64,000 nt of DNA from Bolinopsis microptera (Eukaryota > Ctenophora > Tentaculata > Lobata > Bolinopsidae), in contig NC_087078.1 in NCBI RefSeq assembly GCF_026151205.1, positions 9,378,675 through 9,442,674 of the forward strand. Reading direction: 5' to 3'. A program made the position numbers and the translations under genes. The notes beneath the pieces are model-generated. The model was not told where the DNA came from. It did not search any database and worked only from the letters and a program-made list of their open reading frames with translations. Positions 10,401 to 19,644 of this stretch are shown here, piece after piece (the stretch's first letter is position 1; every line of letters starts with the position of its first letter).

Positions 10401-13400
10401 AGAGCAGAAAACACGCAGATTGATATAAAGAGTTCAGAAGCTAAGAGCCACAATGACATCAGACCGCCCTCTAACGCACATGATGAGGACTACAGTACGT
10501 TCTACAGCGTGAAAAATGATGCTGCAGGGATTACAGGGAACTTCCTGAAACTCTATCTGGACGGTCTATACACCATCTCAACAGTGAATGTAACGAATAG
10601 ACATGATTATGGACCTAGCATTAATAGATTCATAAATACGGTGGTTATGGTTATAACAACAGATGCTGCAAGGTTAGGGGCTGATAACACGAAGACGGAC
10701 TGCGGCACTGTGACAGGTAGTTTATAAAACTGAGATTTGAGCTGATTAATAGATTTCTGTACTTCATAAACGGTTAACGTGGCGTATGTTTACTGACTAA
10801 AAAATAAAATGATCTTTTTACACCCAAAATCTATAACTCCATGTATCCACAGCAAATGATGTGCGGACTGTCATCAGCCAAGAGGAGCAGACTTACCCGT
10901 TCGACTGTAAAGGTGGTAAAGGCGACACTATCATGATTACGGATACGGACCCAGGGACAACTGGGCACCAAATTTCAGAAGTGAAGGTTTACGGAACATC
11001 TTTTCCGAGTAAGTCAATAATATTAATTCAATTTAACAACATTAACGTAGGAGATAACACGCGCACAGGCCACAGCTCGACCACTTTTATCAAAGCAAAG
11101 AGCACCACCTGCTCAGCAGACAGCAGGAATATGTTTACTCTATTCTTAACCAAGATATCTAATGAGAAAGGGGTGAGGATGGGAGAGGGGTGACTATTTT
11201 TAAAATTTTATTGAAATCTTTTAAATCAATTATCAAATACATACAAATTATACAATGGAATATGCTACAAAATATACCTTGAGAGAAAGTGTGGATTTGC
11301 AAGCTAGTTTACTATGCAAAATACTTAAAATGTATGTTATCAAATGACTTTTGGGTTCCAAAACCACCCTGCCCCCCTCCCTATCTGCCGGACGTCCTAA
11401 GTAGATGGCCCCTAAATTCGTTGTTTGATTTTGAGGTCCAAAAGATTAACTTTCCAGTTGAATAAACACATTTTTGAGGGCATCAAAAACTGCGCCAGAC
11501 CTCAGAGAACAATTTCATGTCAAGCATCAAAACAATCCGATGTTCCTTGACGGATGTTTTGGTCAAAACAAGCCTGAAAAAGGCCGACACAAACCCCAGT
11601 TTTGGTGTATACCCCCTTAAGAGAGGGACATGATTAGTTTATATTATAACGGTATGGCTCCCTCATTACCAGTCATTAAACCTCTTAATGGGGCCCTGCG
11701 AACCCTCCTTAACATAATATGACCACGTGAAGATCAAATATTAGCAAGTTAAAATATTATACCAGCACGTTAATGTTAGATCACAAGCTCTGTTGTAATT
11801 ATATTGGTTGCTGTCCACGTTGCAGTGGGAAGATAACAGCTTTTGGACTACATAATCACATAATTGGCAAACGACTCAACGAGCAGGCGCGCCACGTGCG
11901 CGTGGGATGGTTCAGGACCCCGCCTATTAGAAATTTGTTAGTACTAGTTTTCAAGACTATGCCATTTATTGCCGTTGAAATTTGGATTTGTTTGCTTTAA
12001 ACTGTAACCTTTATGCCGAAACTTATTCTACGTGTATACTGTATACAGTATAGGATATAGCTTATCAACTTAACATTTATTTTTTATTTTTAGCTCACAA
12101 TAATGGAATAAAACATTTAATTTGTATATTTATATTTTAGAAAAACACAGAAATGTCAGCTTTCCCGATGATTTTAACCCTGGTTTTAGCATTACTTCTC
12201 CATTATGGTAAGTTGAAATTAAAGTCTAATGTTACAGCTCAAATATTTTAAAAATTCTGACCCAAAAGTCCAATATAGGTTATTGCAAACCTTGTATCAA
12301 AATTATTCGTAATTGTGGACTTGCCTCAGGACCTCCGGCAGTAAGAGCAGAAAACACGCAGATTGATATAAAGAGTTCAGAAGCTAAGAGTCACTATAAC
12401 GGTATGCCACCATCTTACGCACATGACGGGAACTACGTTACCTTCTACAGCGTGCAAGATGGCGATACAGCCGGGAACTTTCTGAAACTCTATCTGGACG
12501 GTCTATACACCATCTCATTAGTGAAAGTAACCAATAGACTTGATGGGCATACTAATAGATTCGGAAATACGATGGTTATGGTTATAACAACAGATGCTGC
12601 AAGGTTAGATGCTTCGGGAGGGGTGACGGACTGTGGAACTGTGACAGGTAATCATTATTTATCAAACTGAGATTTGGGCTGATTAATAGATTTCTGTACT
12701 TCATCAACGGTTAACGTGGCGTATGTTAACTGACTAAAAATATACAATGATCTTTCTACATCCAAAATCTATAACTCCATGTATCCACAGCAAATGATGT
12801 GCGGACTGTCATCAGCCAAGAGGAGCAGACTTACCCGTTCGACTGTAAAGGTGGTAAAGGCGACACCATCTGGATTACGGATACGGACACAGGGAGAACT
12901 GGGCACGGAATTTCAGAAGTGAAGGTCTACGGAACATCTTTTCCGAGTAAGTCAACAATAATAATTCAATTTAACAACATTTATGTAGGAGTTAACTCTA
13001 AATAGATTACGCGCGAACAGAGCAACCACCTCCAATAGGCAAAGAGCACCACCTTCTCAGCAAACTGTACTACAGTAGGAACTCTAATCTTAACCAAGAT
13101 ATCTAATGGGGGAGTGAGATGACTATAGGTACTAAGCAAAGAGCACCACCTTCTCAGCAGACAGTAGGTACTCTAATCTTAACCAAGATATCTAATGGGG
13201 GAGTGAGATGAATATAGGTACTAAGCAAAGAGCACCACCTTCTCAGCAGACAGTAGGTACTCTAATCTTAACCAAGATATCTAATGGGGGAGTGAGATGA
13301 CTATAGGTACTAGGCAAAGAGCACCACCTTCTCAGCAGACAGTAGGAACTCTAATCTTAACCAAGATATCTAATGGGGGAGTGAGATGACTATAGGTAAT

Positions 13401-15844
13401 TCTCGTGTCTGTAAAATTGGACCCTTCTTCCCTAGCACTTAATTAAAAGGGTTAGCTTACTAGCACTAGTGAGTTAACTGGTAAACAGTAAAGATCACCA
13501 TAAATTATCAGCTTCTCATAAATTGTAACTCCATTCTGTGCGCGCTACGCAGTTTATATTTTGAACCTATTTTAACGTTGATATCAATGTGCTTTTTCAC
13601 ATATTATTATGTAGGTGCAGCATCGGAATGTCCATCCCTAAAAGGTGTGCGACGTTTCTAATCTTAAACAGTATCCGATAAATATCAAATTGTGGAAAAA
13701 GTTTATATTTCTTCTTGTAAGGTATCATCCAGCTCCCATGATTTAGTGAAAAGTTACAAAAACTCTCATCTTTTATAGACATTACATTTCTAAATTAGGC
13801 TTAATAACCTCGCAGCTGTAATCACGATCAGCACTATCCACATGCTCAACAACTTAATAGCCTCATTATCAGTCATTAAACCTCTTAACGGGGCCCTGCG
13901 AACCCTTTCAATAATAATATGACCCCGTGAAGATCGAATATTAGCAATTTAAAATATTATATTATATTTATTATATTATATTATACCAGCACGTTAATGT
14001 CAGATCACAAGCTCTGTTGTAATTATATTGGTTGCTGGCCACGTTGCAGTGGGAAGATAACAACCTTTGGACTACATAATGGGCAAAGGACTAAAGTTCA
14101 ACGGTTCGTGCGCGTGAGATGGCTCAGGACCCCGCCTATCAGAAACATTTTATAAGTATAACTAACAGCCGTTGTTGCTCATTATGTTTTATATTCGGGC
14201 TTCTATAAGTATTAGTTTTGCCAACTAAGATATTTACTGTTACCTTATTGTCGAAAATTATTCTACATGTATGGCTATACCTTATCAACTTAACATTTAT
14301 TTTTGATTTTCACCTCACAATAATGAAATAAAACATTCAATTCGTATACTTCTATTTTAGGAAGACACAGAAATGTCAGCATTTCCAATGATGTTAACCC
14401 TGGCTTTAACAGCACTTCTCCATTATGGTAAGTTGAAATTAAAGTCTTATGTTACATCCAAATAATAAAAAGACCCAAAAGTCCATTAAAGGTTATTGCA
14501 AACCTTGTATCAAGATTATTCATAAATTGTAGAAACCTGTCTCTCCCTCAGGACCTTTGGCAGTGAGAGCAGAAAACACACTCATTGATATAAAGAGTTC
14601 AGAAGCTAAGAGTCACAATCCAATCAGACCGCCCTCTAACGCACATGATGGGGACTACAGTACGTTCTACAGCGTGAAAAATGATGCTGCAGGGATTTCA
14701 GGGAACTTTCTGAAACTCTATCTGGACGGTCTATACACCATCTCAACAGTGAATGTAACGAATAGACATGATTATGGACCTAGCATTAATAGATTCATAA
14801 ATACGATTGTTATGGTTATAACAACAGATGCTGCAAGGTTAGGGGCTGATAACACAGAGACGGACTGCGGCACTGTGACAGGTAGTTTATCAAACTAAGA
14901 TTTGGGCTGATTAATAGATTTCTGTACTTCATAAACGGTTAACGTGGCGTATGTTAACTGACTAAAAAATAAAATGATCTTTCTATACCCAAAATCTATA
15001 ACTTTTTACAGAGATACAGAGCAGCAGCAGCCAAGAGAAGCAGACTTACCCGTTCGACTGTAAAGGTGGTAAAGGCGACACCATCTGGATTACGGACACA
15101 GACTCCGGGAAAAATGGGCACCAAATTTCAGAAGTGAGGGTTTACGGAACATCTTTTCCGAGTAAGTCAATAATATTAATTCAATTTAACATCATTAACG
15201 TAGGAGATAACACGCGCACAGGCCACAGCGCGACCACTTTTATCAAAGCAAAGAGCACCACCTGCTCAGCAGACAGCAGGAATATGTTTACTCCTTAACC
15301 AAGATATCTAATGGGAGAGGGGTGACTATGGGAACTTCTTGTGTCACGAAAACTGGACCCTCCTACTCAAGCAATAAATTAAAAGGGTTAGCTTCAGGTA
15401 AAAGTAGTTGAACTTACCTTGTATACAGCACCAGCAACTGTAGCACAGATGTGATCGTGACTCAAAGCAGTTCCGTGAGACTTCATAAAATCCAGATTCT
15501 GTGTTATGACGTCACCTGGAGGAAGACCAAATTTAAAATCAATAGAAAAAAAAAACGGACGTCTTGAAAAATTTATCTTGAAACGCACAATGCCCATATA
15601 AGGACCTAACCAGGAATAACACGTGATGCCCATATAAGGACCCAACCAGGAATTGAATAACACGTGATGCCCATATAAGGACCTAACCAGGAGTTAAACG
15701 TGATGCCCATATAAGGACCTAACCAGAAATAACACATGATGCCCATATAAGGACCTAACCAGGAGTAACGATGTGTTGCTCCAACTCTTCTCCCTGTGAA
15801 GCTATCACTCTAGTCCTCTTGTAAGGAGCTCGTATTATCTCCAT
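4467..15844 (-). CDS. EXOSC2: Exosome complex component RRP4
   Basis: Cap subunit of the RNA exosome, binding RNA through S1 and KH domains. Six exons on the minus strand join in phase: 15844-15760 (start ATG), 15515-15418, 5720-5616, 5389-5249, 5128-5039 and 4589-4467. In order they show VTPGDVITQNLDFMKSHGT, the S1-region motifs RYRGEIGDVVVGRITEVQQ and LDCQLQLSSVYLPG, DELMMREYF, LHMRSNKYGKLPEGVLIK and the KH signature VILGNNGFVWV. The assembled product is about 214 residues. The C-terminal 70-80 residues usual for RRP4 were not found. Intron 2 (15417-5721) is 9.7 kb and encloses three lectin genes on the other strand and a TTAA-flanked element. Exons 1-2 are duplicated at 28.66-29.06 kb. The donor of exon 3 (GTTTTT) is weak. 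Identity is secure. Confidence 0.92.
5721..6049. other. EXOSC2 intron with GTTACTA repeats
   Basis: Contains alternating GGTTACTAGCAGTTACTAT-type units and their reverse complements (5735-5900). No coding signal found. Confidence 0.6.
6050..6750 (+). repeat. About 54-bp C-rich minisatellite, 13 copies
   Basis: The unit contains ACATCTGGAACTAGATAAATACGT, then an AACAGAAAGACTACCCG or AACAGCACGACTACTCC variant, then a C run broken by single Gs. The two variants alternate in a higher-order pattern (one type-2 unit every three or four units). The complementary strand has G runs able to form quadruplexes. Confidence 0.95.
6946..7017 (-). other. tRNA-like sequence (tRNA pseudogene or SINE head)
   Basis: On the minus strand an A-box TGGCCTAGTGG and a B-box GGTTCGAATCC are correctly spaced within 72 bases, and the D and T arms can be drawn. 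The anticodon stem has a mismatch, position 33 is C rather than T, and the acceptor stem pairs only partly. It probably has Pol III promoter character but is not a functional tRNA. Confidence 0.6.
7035..7313 (+). pseudogene. Relic of a fucolectin-like gene exon
   Basis: After a GGTAACTAT microsatellite the frame reads QTYTFNCKGSRGDSVLIKD, matching the third exon of the intact lectin copies (QTYPFDCKGGKGDTI). The following residues lose the ISEVKVYG motif and no upstream exons are present. The 3' flank (7290-7400) is the same as that at 13460-13580, so this is the remnant of an extra tandem unit. Confidence 0.7.
8136..8506. repeat. Long hairpin, two 170-bp arms, 31-bp loop
   Basis: 8136-8305 and 8337-8506 are inverse copies with few differences; for example, AACACCCTAAAATGCTTCCC is mirrored by GGGAAGCATTTTAGGGTGTT. 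It forms the centre of the fold-back part of the TTAA element. No protein. Confidence 0.93.
8509..9640. mobile_element. Nested element with about 23-bp terminal inverted repeats
   Basis: AGGGGACATCTACTTAAGG at 8509 is mirrored by CCTAAGTAGATGGCCCCT ending at 9640, splitting the right fold-back arm between GCC and TAAAT. Inside are repeated pyrimidine-rich CAAAACCACCCCCTCCC stretches and an internal copy of the right end near 8664. No transposase frame found. A right-end copy also lies at about 11350-11413. Confidence 0.65.
9392..9545. mobile_element. hAT-type MITE, copy 1
   Basis: Starts CAGGGACAAAAGGATTTCGCG and ends with CCTTTTGTCCCTG; flanked by the 8-base direct repeat CCCCCCCT on both sides. 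154 bp, non-coding, same family as 26177-26325. Confidence 0.85.
10190..11193 (+). CDS. Secreted fucolectin-like protein, copy A
   Basis: Four exons: 10190-10244, 10387-10716, 10853-11008 and 11069-11193, totalling 666 nt, an exact multiple of three. Exon 1 encodes a signal peptide (MLAFPMMLTLVLALLLHYG). Exons 2-3 encode a galactose-binding-like fold of the fucolectin/tachylectin-4/pentraxin (FTP) type: NFLKLYLDGLYTISTVNV, NRHD, DCGTVTG, then TYPFDCKGGKGDTIMITD and ISEVKVYG. Family members bind fucose or galactose; binding here is untested. Reading through intron 3 is also open, so the last exon is uncertain. An acceptor (TATTTTAG) lies 12 bases before the ATG. The gene lies inside a TTAA-flanked element. 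Confidence 0.75.
11621..12152 (+). other. Upstream region of lectin B, duplicated before lectin C
   Basis: About 11675-11840 matches 13880-14060. This is the shared 5' flank of the lectin tandem unit and probably contains its promoter. No coding signal. Confidence 0.6.
12153..12946 (+). CDS. Secreted fucolectin-like protein, copy B (3' end altered)
   Basis: Exons 12153-12207 (signal peptide, MSAFPMILTLVLALLLHYG), 12330-12647 and 12791-12946 keep the FTP-type motifs GNFLKLYLDGLYTIS, VTNRLDGHTNRF, DCGTVTG and PFDCKGGKGDTIWITD. The terminal exon of the other copies is degraded here and amplified into four tandem units (13039-13400). A stop follows shortly if intron 3 is retained. The gene may still give a shorter product, or it may be a pseudogene in progress. 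Confidence 0.65.
13039..13400 (+). repeat. About 89-bp tandem repeat of the lectin terminal-exon region, 4 copies
   Basis: Units start GCAAAGAGCACCACCTTCTC at 13039, 13136, 13225 and 13314. The first 40 bases correspond to the last coding exon of copies A, C and D, so the repeat amplifies an exon together with downstream flank. Confidence 0.92.
13401..14372 (+). other. 3' flank of lectin B and 5' flank of lectin C
   Basis: 13460-13580 matches 7290-7400, and 13790-14060 matches 7560-7630 plus 11660-11840. It provides the uninterrupted version of the site where the TTAA element inserted. No protein signal. Confidence 0.65.
14373..15298 (+). CDS. Secreted fucolectin-like protein, copy C
   Basis: Four exons 14373-14427, 14552-14881, 15012-15161 and 15222-15298 give 612 nt (203 residues plus stop), a multiple of three, which supports the exon model. 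Signal peptide MSAFPMMLTLALTALLHYG; FTP-type motifs as in copy A. Exon 3 begins differently from its paralogues (QSSSSQEKQTYPFDCKGG) because the acceptor region was rewritten, yet the frame is kept. An acceptor TATTTTAG lies 12 bases before the ATG, as in copies A and B. The gene lies in EXOSC2 intron 2, antisense, about 120 bases from EXOSC2 exon 2. Confidence 0.78.
15593..15770 (-). repeat. About 36-bp repeats carrying the EXOSC2 exon 1 donor, 5 units
   Basis: Read on the minus strand, the exon 1 end and donor TCCTG|GTTAGGTCCTTATATGG recur about every 36 to 40 bases, linked by GCATCACGTGTTATT. The copy at 15760 is the true exon boundary; the others lie in the intron and reproduce a potential 5' splice site each time. 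Confidence 0.88.
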
Positions 15845-17410
15845 GTTTACTTAAATCTAATGAGGTAGAGGGGATTATACAAGAAACCTTTAGAAGAACA
15901 AGCGTTTTATTAAACTAATTTAAGTGTAAATAATTTAGTCAAAGGCAATACTTGTAATGCTACTTGGGGGTAGTAAGCTTGGTTTCAATTTTGATCCTTC
16001 TTTGTCTTACAACTTATAATCTCAGTTGACAACATGGCTGATGTTTGACTACAATAAACACGTGATGCCCATATGGATGAGCTTGTGTTTGACTACCGGA
16101 GAATCAAACGAGTGAACGTTTTAACAAGAATTGCGCCCGTTGTTTCGTTTTGGCGGACGCTAGATTTCCATTTCACATTTACTATAAATTTAAGTATAAG
16201 CTCCAATCAGCTCACTTCAGTCTTCATGATAATAATATTGATAAATTATGCATTAAGTACAGGAAACACTTGAAATTCAGTTCAATTGCCAAAGAACTTA
16301 ACTTGTAAAGCAAAGAACTTAAATTGTAAGCAAAGGTAACTATACTCGTGTACACATGACACATCAATACACTACGCGTGCCACGTACAAATTGGGCTTA
16401 TAACCTAATATTATACATTACATCGTATACATTAAAACACAGTTGCGCCGCGCATTCATAGATCACAGGCTATCTATACATCACATCTCCGCAAGCAATC
16501 CTTGCGCGCGCAACTTTTTCGTTGCATGGTTACTAACGGAAGTAAGGAAGGACTGACGACATATTTAGACCCACCTACAACCTACGTTACTGCAATTTCC
16601 AAAATCCACGTTTTTCTGAAAAAACGTCCATTCGTAACCTTTCACTATTGCCTTTTTTCAAAAGGGTGAAAAGGAAAAAATATGTTCCGTTTTTAATGTT
16701 ACAAAATACATGATATTACTTCAAATAATTGCCAGGTTATTCAACGAAATTGCATCTGAAATTCAGTCTTCTGAGTTCTGAGGTCAATATTTACAATTAA
16801 ATAATATCAAATATTTTGGTTTAGAACTCATTAATGATGTCACTCCGGAATAAGTTCATCAAACAATTTGATGCCAACAAAGACATTTAACATTGGTTGA
16901 TTGGTTCTATTAAGTCAGCGATAATAATTAATATCTTTAGTCAGCAGTATGATCTATGAATTTAATAATTGTTAAAAACAACTTGATAAAATATTTCAAG
17001 TCATACTAATAACGTCATACTAATAATAAGTCATACTAATAACGAGGCAAACAACTGAAGGCTCAACAAAATACAATTAATTATCAACAACAATTATAAA
17101 TTAACGTATAAAATAAAACATCAGTTTTTCTCGTGAGATCGCTGATAAAAGACGAAGGAGACGGCTGTATCCCAGGCTGAGTGTAAAGCAAAGTCCTTTA
17201 TTTTGTGTTTACTTGTAGTGTGATTCCACTGTGCCACCTGAAATGTACCGTTATTTGTAAGTTAAGTTAAAGCCAATATACCCTGATTATTGGCTTTAAT
17301 CTGACTGGATAATATGGTATTAACTATTATCCATTCACACAAGCCAGATTATTATTAATTCCCATAATTCTTTTTTTTTTCTGAAGTAAGTGAATAATAA
17401 TTTAAACAAG
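15845..17410. other. Upstream of EXOSC2, non-coding part of the duplication
   Basis: AT-rich, expected to include the EXOSC2 promoter. 16119-16677 is absent from the second copy (29347), so it is an insertion here or a deletion there. No terminal repeats or frame identified. Single copies of the ACACGTGATGCCCATAT motif occur at about 16050. Confidence 0.55.
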
Positions 17411-17845
17411 AGTAGTACTACAATAAACACGTGATGCCCATATAAGGGTATATAACTAACCGAGCAGTACTACAATAAACACGTGATGCCTATATAAAGG
17501 TATATGACTAACCAAGCAGTACTATAATAAATACGTGATGCCCATATAAGGGTATATGGCTAACCGAGCAGTACTATAATAAACACGTGATGCCCATATA
17601 AAGATATAAGGGTATATGACTAACCGAGCAGTACTATAATAAACACGCGATGCCCATATAAGGGTATGTGACTAACCGAGCAGTACTACAATAAACACGC
17701 GATGCCCATATAAGGGTATATGACTAACCGAGCAGTACTATAATAAACACGTGATGCCCATATAAGGGTATATAACTAACCGAGCAGTACTACAATAAAC
17801 ACGCGATGCCCATATAAGGGTGTGAGACTAACCGAGCAGGTGGTG
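17411..17845 (-). repeat. About 52-60-bp repeats carrying the RAD54L exon donor, 8 units
   Basis: Each unit on the plus strand reads AATAAACACGTGATGCCCAT, ATAAGGGTATATGACTAACC, GAGCAGTACTA. On the minus strand every unit ends CTGCTCG|GTTAGT, the same junction as the functional RAD54L exon at 33387. The core CCTTATATGGGCATCACGTGTT is shared with the EXOSC2 exon 1 array. Confidence 0.93.
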
Positions 17846-17910
17846 TCAGCTTCCTCAGGAGGTGCTTTAGTCTGAATATTGTTAATACACCTCTTACATT
17901 GCACTTTGCA
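17833..17910 (-). pseudogene. Relic copy of a RAD54L exon
   Basis: The reading [14 protein letters not shown] is present on the minus strand as in 33387-33459 (with a changed base before it), but a 7-base insertion at the acceptor removes the normal splice boundary and phase. No neighbouring RAD54L exons occur here, so this is a by-product of the segmental duplication. Confidence 0.75.
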
Positions 17911-18272
17911 GTTTGGAGGGAATGGTATTAGAAACATAGAGTGAGTGATATAAAGAGGAATTATTGATACAAATTAAGATGGAAAAGATGGAACACATAG
18001 CTAGCAACTGCATAGTGCATACCATTACTGTGTGGCAATGATAAGTGGAAACGAACAGGACACACAGGAAACGATGTAACAGAGTCGATATATTTTAATG
18101 TTGCCATGGGGTGGCAAGTCCCCATTCACCAGTCTGTTAGCTCCTGTTAAAATCAGATTTATTTTATTTGTTGTTATTATATAACTGTAGATTAGGCAGT
18201 AGTAGGGTTTACTACTTACAGAATTAAATTCTGGCTTGTTTAGTCCTTCACAGCGAAGGTGGTGCCTTACTC

Positions 18273-19644
18273 TTGATCCCCTATCAAGATTCTAAAAAAA
18301 GTGCGATGAGATTGGATTTTGACACTAGAAGTGCGATTTTCACGTGTCACGTGCAGTGGCGAAATGTACTCCCCCCCCCCCCCCCCCCCCTCCAGCCTGC
18401 AAGATTTCTTGCCCCACAAATTATTTTCTATTTAAAAAGATTTCGCGAGTTCCTTTGTAAGCGAAAAGTATGTCACTGTTATTGGATCCATAAATAACGA
18501 AAAATTTACGTGCGTATTTTTATGAATTATATTATGTTACATATTGTAATTATGGTAAGCCTCACGTAGCCCGATAGTTTAGGGCGCGCTCGTCAAGCAG
18601 TCGACTCGGGTTCGAGTCTCGTCAACGGTCATCCTTTTGGCAATTATTAATTATTTTACTAAAATTATCATCAGAGCACCTTGTAATATACGTTATCCGA
18701 TAGATTATACTGTTCATACTTCATCTAGAGAACTAAGAGAAGACTGGCATTTAAGGATTTGTCCGGGGAAGGCCTCGTTCACACTGGAACATGTCAAATT
18801 ATTGTAAACGGAGTTATCTGGTAATGTTTGTTTTGTTTATGGCTAGAATTTAGAATGGAACCAATGTGATGAGGATCCAGAGTTAATTACCTGCTAGGAT
18901 TAATAAGTCAGTTCTCCAGTTGAAGAGACCCTTTCTCAAACTTTTAATGAAGAAATATTCACTATGCCTATGGCAGTATCAAGTATATTCTGTGAAAGAT
19001 GGAGTAAACTGTAGCCAGGAATAGTACCTCCTTTAATGGTAACCATGGTAACTATAGTAACCACTGTGAATCTTGATCTTATAACAACTAGTATCCTTTA
19101 AGACTTAGACAGTACAGTGAATAAACACGCTGAAAAGCGATGAAAATGCAAGCGCGCGACCGAATATGTAGTGCTGAAAGAGGGTGCCGAAATCTCGCGG
19201 AGAATCTCGCGATATCGTGAGCCTAGCTATTATTATTATATGAGATTTAAACGAAACTCGCAAAAATCTGGCAAAAATCTCGCGCGCGTTACGTCGAAGT
19301 TTTCACGCTATAAACAAGTGATAAAATACACGTTAAGACTTAAGAGTATAAAATACATGTTAATTTCCTAATTCCCTCAACTTTTAAGTTAAACTTTTTC
19401 TGTTTCCTCATTTATTTACAAATTTTGTGCGATGAGTCCGGCTCGCAATCTCGCATAAATCTTGAGCTGGGCTCTTGATCAGATTGAGTGACGAGATCAA
19501 TGATTGAGTGCAGAGATCACTGATTGAGTGCAGAGATCACGTATCCGATGGATTTTGAAATGGTCATATTGTCATAACTCACCAAAATTTAGAACACTTT
19601 TCTTATTCCTGTCATCTTTGAAATTGAATTAGAATGTTTTAAAC
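18273..19644. other. Non-coding stretch
   Basis: Contains a 20-base C homopolymer (about 18371), a tRNA-like segment (18560-18629), an ATCTCGCG-rich repeat (19185-19290) and a short tandem repeat of GATTGAGTGCAGAGATCAC (19490-19550). No gene recognised. Confidence 0.6.
18560..18629 (+). other. tRNA-like segment (possible SINE head)
   Basis: TAGCCCGATAGTTTAGGGC resembles an A-box/D-arm and GGTTCGAGTC is a B-box match at tRNA spacing. The acceptor stem does not pair, so this is not a functional tRNA. Confidence 0.45.

Larger units (their letters stand above)
7632..11620 (+). mobile_element. TTAA-flanked element with 16-bp inverted ends, carrying lectin gene A
   Basis: TTAA at 7632-7635 and 11617-11620 flanks GGGGGCATACACCAAA and its inverse with one mismatch. 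TTAA duplication is the piggyBac signature. The body (7636-11616) starts with a fold-back arm (to 8305), whose inverse resumes at 9641-10020 without its tip. The lectin gene follows, then a second partial right arm (about 11345-11616) with the tip. The flanks 7560-7631 and 11621-11700 line up with the uninterrupted stretch at 13790-13890, which acts as an empty site. No transposase frame was seen. Whether the lectin gene was captured in one event or placed there later is inference. Confidence 0.75.
14153..18272. repeat. Segmental duplication, copy 1
   Basis: Collinear with 27346-34475. Shared content in order: lectin gene, EXOSC2 exons 2 and 1, AT-rich non-coding block, donor-repeat array, RAD54L exon, and a block ending TTTAGTCCTTCACAGCGAAGG. 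Copy 1 has about 560 extra bases at 16119-16677; copy 2 has a LINE at 29987-32989. Confidence 0.93.
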
